Source: Phaeotremella fagi
Lineage: Eukaryota > Basidiomycota > Tremellomycetes > Tremellales > Phaeotremellaceae
Length of the DNA: 64,000 nt
Direction of reading: 5' to 3'
NCBI GenBank assembly: GCA_001599715.1
Contig: BCHU01000001.1
Location: 2,217,634-2,281,633 of the forward strand
Part shown: positions 36,905-48,390 of the stretch, piece after piece
Numbering within the stretch: position 1 is the first letter of the stretch
How the letters are laid out: each line of letters begins with the position of its first letter
Notes under the pieces: model-generated
What the model was told of the DNA's origin: nothing
The model's database searches: none
What the model saw: only the letters and a program-made list of their open reading frames with translations
Position numbers and translations under genes: made by a program

Positions 36905-37876
36905 ATGTCAGCAAACTCATGCTTACCCGCTACCCCTGGCTACTGTTCCATGGCAAATAACACTGCGAACCTAGAGGCATGCAGTGACATAGACGGTAAT
37001 ATAACCAGGTACTCTACGGCTGGATGCGAGCTATTCCAATGTAAATGGGGCAATTTCAGTAAAATACAAAACGCAACTCGTATGAACGGAACAGCGATTT
37101 GCGTATCAGGGCCGACAAACTCAAGTGGTGGTAGTAAGAATGCGTTATATCTCTTCACACTTGGGATTATCTGGTTGCCTTTGACTGTATTGAACGCTGC
37201 GGCTACCCCTTTGGTCAATGGTATCCTAAATAAATCACTTTTCATCAACGACCACATCCTCGATGGGATATTATCAAATTTGAACGTAGGCGAGACCGTT
37301 CTCAGTGGTAACTCGGCGTACTCATTCATCGACACCCAAGTATCTCAGAACGAGAAACGAGAGAGCTGCGGTGTCAACAACTATTTCCAGGTTAACGTAG
37401 ATCGAACAGGCCAATTCCCAGATTGCTGGCAAGTCGCCTCAACCTGCGCTCAAGGTAACGGCGTCAGCGTACCAATGACCACTTTCACCAAATCGTCCAC
37501 CATTTCGTTTGGTTTAGATTCCGGGACTGTTGATACCGTCAAAGACATCATCAATGGAAATAGCGATTTGAATCTTGGATTTGTTTGGTCGACTTCTTGG
37601 TCAACAGGTTTCGGGGGTTGTTCGACGGTCTACCAGGATAACGAGGATGATGCTGTATGTCAATTGTTTTTACAAGATCAGATGGGTTGGGCGGATACTG
37701 CTACACGTACTTGTACTACGAACTACTGTACTGGTACGACTTGTACTGATTGGACGTTCGGTCGTGTCGCTTACCCACTCACGGATTCGGGTGGTGATCC
37801 GCTTCTCATTACTAGGTGTTCGAATGGGTGGAGTGACGTGCATTGTGGTGCGGACGCGGGTACTAAGTATTGCTAA
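36905..37876 (+). CDS. Cysteine-rich secreted or membrane protein, unknown family
   Basis: An intronless frame of 323 aa from the ATG at 36905 (the frame itself is open from a GTG at 36860). It has a Cys/Asn-rich N-terminal part with several N-x-[ST] sites (NNTANLEAC, GCELFQCKWGNFSKIQNAT). A hydrophobic segment of about 22 residues follows (LYLFTLGIIWLPLTVLNAA), then a Cys-rich globular-looking part (SCGVNNYFQVNVDRTG, GGCSTVYQDNEDDAVC, YCTGTTCTDWTFGRVAYP). Cysteine content and glycosylation sites argue for an extracellular location. The hydrophobic stretch lies near residue 80, however, so it is a membrane anchor or the signal of an alternative, spliced start. No family was recognised. Codons and length support a real gene. 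Confidence 0.65.
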   Translation: MSANSCLPATPGYCSMANNTANLEACSDIDGNITRYSTAGCELFQCKWGNFSKIQNATRMNGTAICVSGPTNSSGGSKNALYLFTLGIIWLPLTVLNAAATPLVNGILNKSLFINDHILDGILSNLNVGETVLSGNSAYSFIDTQVSQNEKRESCGVNNYFQVNVDRTGQFPDCWQVASTCAQGNGVSVPMTTFTKSSTISFGLDSGTVDTVKDIINGNSDLNLGFVWSTSWSTGFGGCSTVYQDNEDDAVCQLFLQDQMGWADTATRTCTTNYCTGTTCTDWTFGRVAYPLTDSGGDPLLITRCSNGWSDVHCGADAGTKYC

Positions 37877-38290
37877 GTTGTTAATTATGAGGTTCACCGG
37901 TGTCACTAGGTAGAGGTAGCTTGAGAAGGTAGTGAAAGAAGTAATTGCTTATTGTAGCTCTTCAGTAATTTTGACAGGAAAATAATGTATTATGTAATGA
38001 CTTGACAGAAAGTAGCCGGACTTCGTGTCTGTCTCGAATTGCTGCAGATCAAAGATAGCTAGATTAAATCAGGAGGTCGAGTCAACATTCAGATGCAAGA
38101 CTCATTTTATTTGTTGGAGTTCAAATGCTAGGGAAAGAAATCAGGAGAAACGCAGGTGGCTCAGAGAGGTTTTTGTTCTCAAACAAAATGACTGACCATT
38201 CGAGATTTATACACAGTACAGTACTCTCACATAACGTCTATTGAACAATATCACCATCATAATCCACCCGCTGATAAATCCTATTTTACT

Positions 38291-39307
38291 CTAATCCTTC
38301 CTAACTCGTTCCAAAGTCTTGTGGAGGTCGTTTGAATGACTCATCAGGGCGATGATAACGGGAACATCCCTGTAAAGCTGTATTAGTTCCTGCATGGATC
38401 ACCTTCGAAGAACAAATCTTACTCTTTGACTTGAGAACCATCAAAAATACCCTGAGAATACTTATAAATCTCAATAATCCTATCGATATTACTCATGGTG
38501 GTATCGTCGATTTCACACTCTAACCATCGACTCTGATCTTCCGGAGAGTCTCTTAGATTCTCAAAGAAAGTCGAAGCGTTCTTTGCGAATTGTTTACCTC
38601 CTTCTGACATATCATCACCTGGTTTACCTTCACCTCGTAGAGAATCCCCGAGAGCCATGTTGAAGAGACCAACTAATTCGTTATACCATCTCGTTTTAAT
38701 AGAATCTTCGAGCTTGATATCATCGAAAAGATTCTCGAGTGTTCGGATCAAGATTAGTTCTGGATGGGTTGATTGGTCGTACTCTGGGGCTGGATATATT
38801 TCCTTTACATTGATAACATCACCTTTGTTCTTTTGATGGTTTTCTATCTCCGAGTCGAGTTTTTGACGAAGATCGTTGACGTGGCCTGAGACCGCTGATA
38901 TAACCGAAATATCGCTGGAAGAAAGACATCAATCGAAAATCGGACAATGCAGGACCACATGAGAAGACTGACCTCTTTACCCAGGAACCTTCCAAAACTG
39001 TACCAATGAACTTATAAACACTGATCAAACTTAGTACATGAGATCGATCGAAAGGTGAGGTAGGGTCCTCCATCTGAATTTCGGATATCCCTCCAAGAGT
39101 GTCAACCAATTCGTTGACAGTGACCAAAGACTCTGAACCCCTTTCTAACTCTTTATGAAAGCTTTCCAAAATAGCTGGAACCAGAAAGTCTAGATCTTCT
39201 TGACTTTCTTTCGTGGACTCATCCCTCGGTTTGTTATACAAATGTAGACTTTTGAGTGAGCCTACGAGACTTTGAGCAAAATTTTTGAATTTTTGGTCTG
39301 TCGACAT
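38291..39307 (-). CDS. Unknown protein with an internal tandem duplication
   Basis: Three exons (39307-38973, 38914-38423 and 38369-38291) encode 301 aa. The frame extends upstream to a TTG, but the first ATG is 39307 (MSTDQKFKNFAQSL). The protein is acidic and helical with no signal peptide. Its two halves are homologous. HVLSLISVYKFIGTVLEGSWVK followed by DISVISAVSGHVNDL in the first half matches NIDRIIEIYKYSQGIFDGSQVK followed by DVPVIIALMSHSNDL in the second. Each half is cut by a phase-2 intron at the same place, directly after the conserved VK. The unit, intron included, was therefore duplicated inside the gene. No known domain was recognised. It neighbours a similar-sized unknown gene at 39599-40226. 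Confidence 0.75.
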
Positions 39308-39598
39308 GGCTTGATTGAAGAAGTGGAGTTTAAAAGATGATAGAAGAGTGTTCAATCTTTGAAGTACGTCTTTGGGTATTTAAATAGTTGTCAAATGCCT
39401 TCTGAGTTCTTTTAAGGTCAAAGGAAATTGGAGGAGAATGGAGCAGGTAAATCGGTGTCTCCACCACAGTACTGCACAATTGCATGGTGCAGTATCGACA
39501 TTTTTACTACCTACTGCACACCCCCCCTCCTCAGAAAACAAGACTTTGTGTACTGTACATACATGTGCCTAACTCGTGACAACAAGCTACCATAGCCT

Positions 39599-40226
39599 CT
39601 ATCTACCTCTGTAAACCATCCTTTGTCGAGAATCACCGACTGAAAGTCTCAATAACTGATTCTCCAAAGACCTCGCATCATCTTCGACTGCCCTAAGTCT
39701 TGCGTGCAATTCTCTGATCTGACTATCTTTCTCGTCTAGAGTCTGTTGAAGGAAATTAGCATATTTTGTCATTCCAAGAATTAAATTTGGTGGACTGAAG
39801 ATTCAGTTTTAGCTATATCATTCTCGAGCCCTGAGAAACGACTTTCTCTTACATTTCTACAGTAGAGGTTTGGAGTGTGTTCTCGACACATTTGAGTATA
39901 TCTATGAAGAGTGTTCCGTATAATCCACCAACATCGTTGAAATCTGTTTCCATCTTAGTCTCTACACAATCGATTGCTTTATGGATAGCACTGAAATCTT
40001 TCTCGTACATGCTCCCACTCTCCTGAGAGATATTATCAGTGGTCTCAGTCTTTTGTGTATCATCCTCGATTGACTTGTCTTTCACGACCTTTGAAAGACT
40101 CTTCAACGAACTTTCCTTCAATGATTTATATTTGGGAAGTACTTTGAATCCAGGACTGAATTCGAAAGATCGTTTCAGATTTTTAAGGGTAGTGAATAAA
40201 CTGGTGAGAGTTTCTGAGTCTGACAT
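39599..40226 (-). CDS. Unknown acidic protein with a C-terminal coiled coil
   Basis: Two exons (40226-39853 and 39794-39599) with a 58-nt intron in phase 2 encode 189 aa. The start ATG gives MSDSETLTSLFTTLKNLKRSF, which resembles the opening of the neighbouring gene (MSTDQKFKNFAQSLVGSLKSL). The second exon encodes a heptad-like segment (QQTLDEKDSQIRELHARLR, then DDARSLENQLLRLS), so dimerisation is likely. The intron has the same phase, and follows an equally placed isoleucine/valine-rich helix, as those in the neighbour. This suggests a diverged relative, though sequence identity is weak. Function unknown. Confidence 0.65.
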
Positions 40227-41353
40227 GATACTGTTTCGTCAGGTTTGAAAGTACAGTTTAGGAACATTTTTGGGAGGTTCCAATTGTATTTGTAATATTG
40301 GTTTGGAAGCTTATCATCGAAGTCCTTAGACTTCTTCCAACGGATGGAAGACTTTCATTTGTATGAGCAGGAAAGTGCACGCGTTCATTCCCTGGGAGCA
40401 ACCAAATCTGTTCAGTTGTACATCAAAGCTTCAGCAGCTCTCAAACGTGGATAAAAACTGATCTTCCGTTCTATTGCACCAAAACCAAGTCTCGTCATGA
40501 AGTCAAAGTTGAAGCGCAAGAAGCAATATTAGTTTGCCACAATAAATGATTGCCACGAGAAGGAATTCCATAACGTTAATTTGTTGACATTGAATAGGAT
40601 CGACATGATCTGGATGAGAATTCGTTTTGGATGCATATCAATTCAGACTGGTTGCATTCATATCCAATCCCCCGTTGAATCGATTCCAATTATGGAGAGA
40701 AAATCTCGATTCAAGCCATTGAGGCCCATGAATCATCCCATACAATCCCGATAAACGACCGTGGCGCAAATAAAAACACCGAAAAAGGAAATTCATATAG
40801 AGATTGAAACCAAAGGTCTGAATCGAGATCGTCTCGTCCTGTATTGGAATTTGTTGAATCATTTGAAGATCATCAGGGTGCAAGTATCTCCCGTACAATG
40901 TCGTTGATCTTTCCTTCATTCTGTTTTCAGTCAAGGTATATATAGGACAGGATGTGACATGTTTGAGAAACGTTTTCTTTTCTTTTCTTACTAACCCCCT
41001 TGGTGATTAAAGGATTTGAATCACTGAAGAAAAGATACTTATTTCAATTGACGATTTGGCTCAAATATAACGTCTCGAAATCGCTTATTCACGGTCAACC
41101 TCTCACACGAATTCTTCTTGACTATCATAACAAATCAACGAGCCCCACATCTGTCGTAACCAAATCTAGAAACATCAAATTTGACAACCCTCATTCAATC
41201 CTTGGGGAAAAGGTGAAATCCTCAAACTTAAACGAATTCTGAAGAAAGTCATAACCAATCACCAAGGTTGTTCAACAATCTAAAACCCCTCAAACGACAA
41301 ACGTCCACCTCTGTTTCTCATCTCAAAATCTACCCAAAATCCTGCCCTCCACA
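40227..41353. other. Intergenic region with one doubtful frame
   Basis: About 1.1 kb. A minus frame at 40638-40934 begins at TTG; its first ATG is 40919. It contains LHPDDLQMIQQIPIQDETI, faintly like LHPDDLEKLKTAESEL of the 4.3-5.0 kb gene, but the match is too short to call. No RNA gene was recognised. Confidence 0.35.
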
Positions 41354-41713
41354 ATGCTGCCAAAAAACCTCCTCCTCCTTCTCCTCTCAATCCCACTCGC
41401 CCTCTCTCAACCCCTCCTCCCAACAACCATCCAACAAGCCCCTAACCCAAACCAAACACTCTCCGCGTCAGCGGATATCACCACCCAACCAGCTATTCAA
41501 TTCATAAACCAAAACGGTGTTGAGGGTATCCTGAACAATCAGGAGGTTTTGGATACTCTGCTCAACGATGTTGTAGATGGTCAGGTTCAGGTTGAAATTG
41601 GTTCAGGACTTGGTGCTGTTTTAGATGGATTCAAGAAATATCTCTCTGGATCTCAGAAGGGGAGACCTGTTAAATCTAGACGGAGGAGACGGGCTAGAAG
41701 GGCTCATCCTTGA
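41354..41713 (+). CDS. Small secreted protein with an arginine-rich tail
   Basis: An intronless 119-aa frame whose ATG sits in a CCTCCACAATG context. It opens with a leucine-rich signal peptide (LPKNLLLLLLSIPLALSQP), continues as a polar, Gln/Asn-rich region (NNQEVLDTLLNDVVDGQVQV), and ends in a strongly basic RRRRRARRAHP. No family was recognised. The C-terminal polybasic segment could be a processing or binding site, which is inference. It is convergent with GSH1 at about 200 bp. Confidence 0.65.
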   Translation: MLPKNLLLLLLSIPLALSQPLLPTTIQQAPNPNQTLSASADITTQPAIQFINQNGVEGILNNQEVLDTLLNDVVDGQVQVEIGSGLGAVLDGFKKYLSGSQKGRPVKSRRRRRARRAHP

Positions 41714-41916
41714 TCAGTTCATGGATTTAGATTTTGGGATTAAGGTATTCGTTGAACTTGTACTTTATGCATTTATCTGTATTAGTCTATCAAAAAAAAT
41801 TATTAACAAAATGAGAAAGAAATACATCTATCTATTGTATATCGTGAATCAAAGCTTGGCTCATGGTATATCGTTGAAGAGTTACCATTTTTACAATTTA
41901 TATATCTTCTGTTCGA

Positions 41917-44340
41917 TCATAGACATCCAGTTGGTCCAGAACCGATATAAGATTTACCCAAGAGATCATGCGCACTTCTAACTCCTCGTTCACTAATCAA
42001 GTTAGCCATCGATACAATCACTGAACGACCAAACCACCCCGACTCACATTTCATCAACAGCTTTAGTTAGATCATAATTAATTTCCTCTGATACAACCGA
42101 ATCACCTTTATAGGCTTTATGATTTACAATAAAATTCCTGATCCAAGTAGCAGGTGTACAGAGATCACCTCTTGCTCTGAATTTGATTAAATCGAGATAA
42201 CGTCTGATATCGCATTTAGTGGCCACGTCGACGTTCAAACTGTTCAGATAAGCGTTGACGACTCCCATTAAACCTGGGAAACCAGATTCTTCATCTCCGT
42301 TGATGACGCTGTCCAAAGACATTTCACAGGTTTCATCTGGATTCAAGAATTCTTCTGAATCAGGTGTAGGACATCTCGTACTTGCCGTCGAACGACTTCT
42401 GGAACCAGTCGTTGGACTTGGTGGTACCGATGAATGATTTGGTGGTGTGTAATGTCCAGGTGAGACCGGTCTTGAATTCAAATCGTATCTGGTGTGACTG
42501 TTGATATGTGGGAAAACGTGTTTACGGAAAAAGAATTTATTGACAACAGCCGCATTCCTTTGTTGAGCTCTTTGCATGTTATCGTCAACCTGTGATATTG
42601 GCATGTAGAAATTCAAATCGAAACTGATGATAGCTCTTGTGAGTAGAACGATGAAAATACTGAAAGCGGCGTTTTCGAAATCTGTCATTTGGACTTCCAT
42701 ACTTCTGAATTCAACTCGCCAACCGATAGGTGAGTTCACGGGAGGTGGTTTAAATCTAATCGTTTGCCAATTTGTAGATTGGATATTTTCGAAATGGTCC
42801 ATTGAAGCTTCGTCGTCTTGATCGATGGTTTCAGAGAATTGAACGAGGGGATCACGGATGAATAGATGAGCGACGTGATGAGCGATTTTTTCATCGAGAC
42901 CTAGATTTTTGTCAGCGATCGTCAAAGAGGTCAACGTACCATGATTAACCAATCTATCCATGACACCTTGGTCAATCGGTACAGGTACATCTTGATATTC
43001 AGGTCTATTCCTTTCATCGTTGGAGATATAACAGTCGACAGAATCGTAACGAGATTTAGGTATAACGAATCGATCATTTTTAAGAGGCTAAAATGAGTCA
43101 TGAATTCGTTCTCTGAACCTACCTTCAAACCCCTCTCTTCCTCTGTACGATCATCAACACTAGCGGAAATAACGTTCCATCTCGCATCGACATCCGCCAG
43201 TAAACCTCTGAAAGCTGGACTAGCAGCTGTGAGAGCAAGCTAAGGCTAATCAGTGACATTCGACACAACGACTCACCATAATAGGAGCAACTGGTACCAA
43301 AGCGTCGTAAACTCTTCTAGCTTCATCGACGTTCCAAGCTTGGAAAGTTATTTGGAGGCAACAACAACCCATTCCAAATGCCATCGCGTCCATGTGAATA
43401 TACGGTGTATCACACGATGGCTTTGCGGGATCTAGTCTGTTAGTTTTGGATGGTACGATGTTCACTAACTTGTATGACCGTTGCTCAAAGGCGTTTTTGT
43501 TCCATTGGGAATCACAGTGTTCTTATCAATAAACAATGGAACCCTTATATCCACACGTTCACCTCGTCGTTGACGAATATTAGCGGTAAGTGTACTGAGA
43601 CATATAAGTTTTCCATCTGAAAAACAGATAAAAGGACTTACGGGAATCTAGCATGAGGATTGGTAATTAATTCACCAACATATCGACTTCTACTACTGCT
43701 CTTATCAGGTTCAGGGAAAGTAGGTGGATCAGTGAAAGGTGTATCCGTTACACCCAATCTAGGCCATGAAGTGAATGTAAGAGGTAACTCGTGAGGATGG
43801 AGATGTGATCTGATGATCTGACGTCGAAATCTCATATCTGCTTCGACTGAAATCAAGTTTTGTGGATTCCCACCGAATGGATAACCTGGTGTTGATTCTA
43901 ACATGTACCTCCCGTATTCTGGATGGAAAGTTGGGATAGTTGAACTAACGAAATGATTCGTTGGTTAGATTAGATTTGATGAAAGTTGGAAGGTTAAACT
44001 TACCATCCCTTGGGTTTCAATTTTTCTAATGCAGGATCTAAAGTGACACTTTGAAGTTTCATCAAGATCTCAGTTTGTCGAAGTGAGAGATGAGCGGTTT
44101 TCTTCTCATCATCAAAAGTCACCACCATGTATTCGATCTGACAACAAATCAGACCATCGACTTCTACAAACGGAAAAGAGAACGACCCACCTCATCACCC
44201 CATAGTAAACCTTTACCAGATCTATCCTTCCATCTGTCCCAGGTATGCAGGAACTGCGTGATACCGTGATATCTAATATGCTCTGCTAGGGGTTTAGTCT
44301 CCGGCCAATCGAGTGGTGTTCCCAAAGCTAATAAACCCAT
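41917..44340 (-). CDS. GSH1: Glutamate-cysteine ligase, catalytic subunit
   Basis: A 699-aa enzyme for the first, rate-limiting step of glutathione synthesis (Glu + Cys + ATP to gamma-Glu-Cys). Eight exons: 44340-44191, 44137-44004, 43944-43642, 43594-43470, 43431-43277, 43239-43123, 43087-42048 and 41992-41917. Family blocks: [47 protein letters not shown], the conserved substrate region [21 protein letters not shown], and a [12 protein letters not shown] stretch. A Ser/Pro-rich insert ([19 protein letters not shown]) interrupts the C-terminal third. The last exon adds 25 residues ending [10 protein letters not shown]. All joins keep frame. Confidence 0.95.
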
Positions 44341-45155
44341 TGTGTTGCGATGCTTGGAAACTTTTTTCGAACGATGAAATTTAAATCTGGATTTGAATCT
44401 ATTTCCGATGTCCTCCCGGACTGTTTTGGTGTTAACTGTAGTTCAACTCCTGACCTTCAGATGGAATCGGTATAGACGTTGGTGGGTGTGGAGATATAAG
44501 AGATGGATCACCACTTAATAGATATATTAGTTGTAGTTGTGATAAAGTCGATCTTGCTTTTTGTGAAGTGGTTAAATTCCTTTTTCCGAAAAGTAAGGTA
44601 AATAAGAGGATGGATTAAGTAAGCACTTGTTACCCTCAAATGCCGTCAAAAGGTAGATCTAGAGTTTAATCAAGTGGTGTTAATGGATTGTATGATATAT
44701 CTATTATCTACTCTGCTGCTAGAACGATAAGATACGTATTCCCTTTGTTACTAGCTATCTATACTAGTTACTTTAAACTATCTGTCTCTGAGTTACCTCT
44801 ACCTTTACCTTTCACCAAATTTGCTTATTGATTGATCAGCTACGGCTTAACCCGTGTGGAGGAGAAGGGGTACAAGGGGGGTGCTTTGAAGAAGGGGGGT
44901 CCTGTAGATTCTAAACTTCTTTTCTTATCATGCATTGATAGTATCTTGGAGACTACCATAAGCGATATAGGTATCGCTATCACGCAATTGGGTCGATGTA
45001 GATCAGTGTCATTCCGTGCCAATGCTTCTTTATGGCGTCGTACAATGACAACGAGGCAAAAGCGATGCGCAATGATGTGATGGTGTAAATACATGATGTA
45101 GTGAATGAATTACAATGCGACGGGTCTATACAATGAATATGAAGAACGGACAACC
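44341..45155. other. Intergenic region
   Basis: The GSH1 promoter and the 3' end of the next minus-strand gene. Overlapping frames at 44832-45094 are open on both strands and have no family support. No gene is called. Confidence 0.4.
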
Positions 45156-46296
45156 TCAAGGAACCATCTTCCCAATCGAAAGCTCTTGTAAAGCCTGTAA
45201 TCGAATCGCAATCTCTACATCCAGATCACTAACCCTCCCACCTAGACATAATCGATTCTTCCTAATCACTCTATTGGATGTTGAAGTGGTCGTACTCGCA
45301 ACCGTGCGTATCCCAGGTAACGGGATGATATCCTTTAAAAGATCTATCGGAATTTCACCAGTCGTGGTATCGATTTTAGGTCGATTCGGGAGTAGTTGAT
45401 AAGTCTTGTTATGGGTGTGATTTGGGTAGAGTGGTGAGAATCTCAGTAAAGAGGTGGTTAGGGATGGTGAAGGGATATTTGGTATTATCTCTGGTGGATC
45501 CTAAAGTGGTTTTAGTCTTTGATGAAGAAATAAATTTTAGATTTGGGGGACTTACACAAAATTCATATTCCTCTATATCATTAATTTTGGTTAACCACCG
45601 ATTAACCTTTTGACGTAAATACCGTTCACTCCTAGCGAACCTAGCCAACCTCTTCAACTGATATTCATCCATCTCCTCATCCCGTATATCCGATTCAATT
45701 CGATCCTCGACGACTCCACCCCGACGTCGTTTAGTCAAATCCAATTGAAGTTGAAAATCAGATGAAAGATTGGACCAGATTCTATCACCATAAAGTTCTT
45801 GGGCTTTCGCATGGACTGCCTCTCTCTCTTTCTCCCTTGAGAGTTCGGATTGAGTAGGTACTTGATCAGGTTTAGATAATGAGTTCGTTGAGTTGGACGA
45901 TTGTTCGTCGTCTTGTAATCTGGTTGTTGAGGGTGAGTGAGTTGGTATTTCCATTTCCATCGAGGAGGGTATTTGATTCGTCGGGATTGGTTTGGGAGTT
46001 ACGAGGATCGATTCAATGGTTGGTTTATCGTTCCCAACTACAGAATCATGTTTCGGTTCATGACTCGATAAACTGGTATCACTAGTTTTCTGGGATGGAG
46101 ATTGGGTCTTGGAACATGTAGTGAAAGATGAATTAGAATTCGAAGTTGTGTTTGTTTTGGCTGGTGGTTGACTGCTTTGTTGTTGTTTGAGGGTATCTAG
46201 TAATTGAATTAAATGAGATGAAAGCTCTTGATGATAACGAAGTTGGTCGGTTGTTATCCCCATCCCCATCGTTCTTGTATGAGATGAGGAGAGCAT
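45156..46296 (-). CDS. Unknown protein, probable nuclear or scaffold factor
   Basis: Two exons (46296-45556 and 45500-45156), separated by a 55-nt GTAAGT...CTTTAG intron with a CTAAAAC branch-like site, encode 361 aa. The frame opens upstream at GTG, but the first ATG is 46296 (MLSSSHTRTMGMG). A short helical N-terminus (LRYHQELSSHLIQLLDTLKQQ) is followed by about 130 residues of Ser/Thr/Pro-rich disorder. A conserved-looking basic helical block comes next (ELYGDRIWSNLSSDFQLQL, DEYQLKRLARFARSERYLR), then a proline-rich segment and a C-terminal IAIRLQALQELSIGKMVP helix. I cannot assign a family. If the intron is retained, reading continues for about 49 residues to a TAA, an alternative C-terminus. 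Confidence 0.7.
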
Positions 46297-47099
46297 TGTC
46301 ACGAATCAACCAGAAAGAGAAAAAAACTCTAGCGGATTAATGGAAATCCATTGAATTATGATACACTGGATAAAATCAAGGTATTGGAAGTGGAATGTAA
46401 AGTCCTACAGGTATCCTACACTTCAATCATTGAGTTACAATAGATTTCCTTGGTGGATATGAAAGAGTAATCAAACAAGTGGAACCGAGTTTCGTCAGAA
46501 AGTTTAATTATTTTTTTTCGTTGTTGATTGACTGCAGATCTTCTAACGAATTGCAACGTACGTACGAGTACAACCTGAAAAGGGTCGAAAATTCCAACGC
46601 CAATGAGGTCATTTGGCCATTTTATGCACATTGAGAGGTTCTCCTCGGTTCGATTTTGGTGGATTCTTTGGCCATCGATGGGTGGGTTGCCACGTTTTTG
46701 ATGTTTGTGGGGTAAGGTTGGGTTAGGTTGGTACTAACCAACTTGTGGTTTTATGAGGTCGATAGGATGTGAGAGGATGAATTTCAATTGGATTTAGACC
46801 ACTGCATACTGTTTTGAATCCACTTAGCATTTAGTACTTGTACCAGTACTTTGCATTTGCCAACTTACTTTGGAATGCATTGCCACATCTACGGTACCAC
46901 TTTGATCAAAGGAAGGATTCATACCAGTGGTCAGCTGCCATCATATCTCATGATATCTCGACGGACCGGGCCACACCGGTAGTCAGTGGAGGTGAGGTGG
47001 AGGTTGTTCATGGTGACCATGAGGGGTGGTCAGATGTATATATAGATACAGCAGAGAGTCCAATCGATCACACAACGACTATCTCGTACTTCACTCAAA
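46297..47099. other. Divergent intergenic region
   Basis: About 800 bp between two head-to-head genes. It holds a TATATATAGATA stretch at 47037-47048, near the aldo/keto reductase start. No gene or RNA was recognised. Confidence 0.4.
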
Positions 47100-48390
47100 A
47101 TGTCAGCTCAAGATCATAAAATGAAATATGTCAATCTAGGCAAATCAGGTCTTAAAGTGAGTACCGCACTGTGACAACACTAAACTCACCCCTTAGGTAT
47201 CAAAACTTATTCTTGGTTGTATGCAATACGGTTCAGGCGATGCATGGATGATATCAGATCATGAAGAAGGGATGAGACAGATGAAATACGCTTATGATCA
47301 GGGTATCAATGTAGGTCATACTTCTTTTCCTTTTTGATTTCTCCAGTCCTAATATCGATTTGATGATAGACCTTCGACACGGCTAACGTTTATTCCGCTG
47401 GTGAATCCGAAATCATCCTTGGGAAATTCTTGAAGAAATATGATATCCCAAGGGAAAACGTTGTCATCTTGACTAAAACTTTTAACACTGATGGGAAACT
47501 TGAGGACAAAGGACCTGCTGGATGGAACAATCATCGAGGGTTGAGTCGAAAGGTGGGTGCCGTCTCCTCGCTCTCAACCATTAAACGGTCGTTAGTTCTG
47601 ATTCAGGTTTTAGCGAATTTTCGCATCTGTCAAAGATTCACTTGCTAGATTACAATTGGATTATATCGATGTTTTGCAATGTCATCGATTCGATAAGGAA
47701 ACTCCTATCGAGGAGACTATGCAGGCTTTACATGATGTCGTTCAGGCTGGTTGGGTTCGTTATATCGGAATGAGCTCTTGCTGGGCCTGGCAATTCCAAT
47801 TAATGCAGAGTGAGTACGATTGGTTCAAAAAGATGGATTGCCAATACTGACTGACTCCTTCGATGTTATAGCTTACGCCATCCATAACCGATTAACTCCT
47901 TTCATCTCAATGCAAAATCAACATTCTGCTCTTTATCGTGAAGAGGAAAGAGAGATGATGCCAATGTTGAAATATTATGGTGTCGGTACAGTCCCATGGG
48001 GACCAATAGCTGCTGGTCGTAAGTAACCTTTCAAAACTAATTATCCATTAGCTCGCTAACCATCCCGTAGTCCTCTGTCGACCCTTCTCCGATCGAGAAG
48101 CTACCACCCGAGGTCAAAATCTTCCTAAAGACGGTAGAGGGACCTTCCCGTCTGAAAAAGAAATCATTTTAACCGTAGAGAAAATCGCTAAAGCGAAAGG
48201 AGTTTCGATGGCTGAAATAGCTATCGCTTGGTCACTTCATTCACCTTATGTTACGGCTCCTATTGTTGGGATTCGATCGACTGAACGATTGGATGAATTG
48301 ATTAAAGGTTTGGAATGTAGTTTGAGTGAAGAGGAGATTGAGGAATTGAATAAACCTTATGTTCCTGTTAAAGTTAGAGGACATACTTAG
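47100..48390 (+). CDS. Aldo/keto reductase (NADP-dependent, AKR family)
   Basis: A 338-aa TIM-barrel oxidoreductase in six exons (47100-47156, 47197-47310, 47370-47552, 47614-47809, 47872-48018 and 48071-48390). Motifs: NLGKSGLKVSKLILGCMQYG, FDTANVYSAGESE (catalytic Asp and Tyr), TKTFN (catalytic Lys), LQLDYIDVLQCHRFD (catalytic His), and the C-terminal cofactor region AIAWSLHSPYVTAPIVGIRS. It resembles fungal aryl-alcohol-dehydrogenase-like and potassium-channel-beta-like AKRs that reduce aldehydes. The substrate cannot be read from sequence. The 60-nt intron before exon 4 was placed so that RIFASVKDSLARL follows RGLSRK, as in relatives. Confidence 0.93.

Noticed and set aside
40638..40919. 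Minus frame with LHPDDLQMIQQIP, faintly like the 4.3-5.0 kb family
   Set aside because: Only about 10 residues align, it begins at TTG in the open-frame call, and nothing else in the frame matches the family.
44832..45399. Frames of 80-94 aa on the plus strand between GSH1 and the 45-kb gene
   Set aside because: The 45115-45399 frame is antisense to the verified second exon of the 45-kb gene, and the 44832-45094 pair is open on both strands without any domain.
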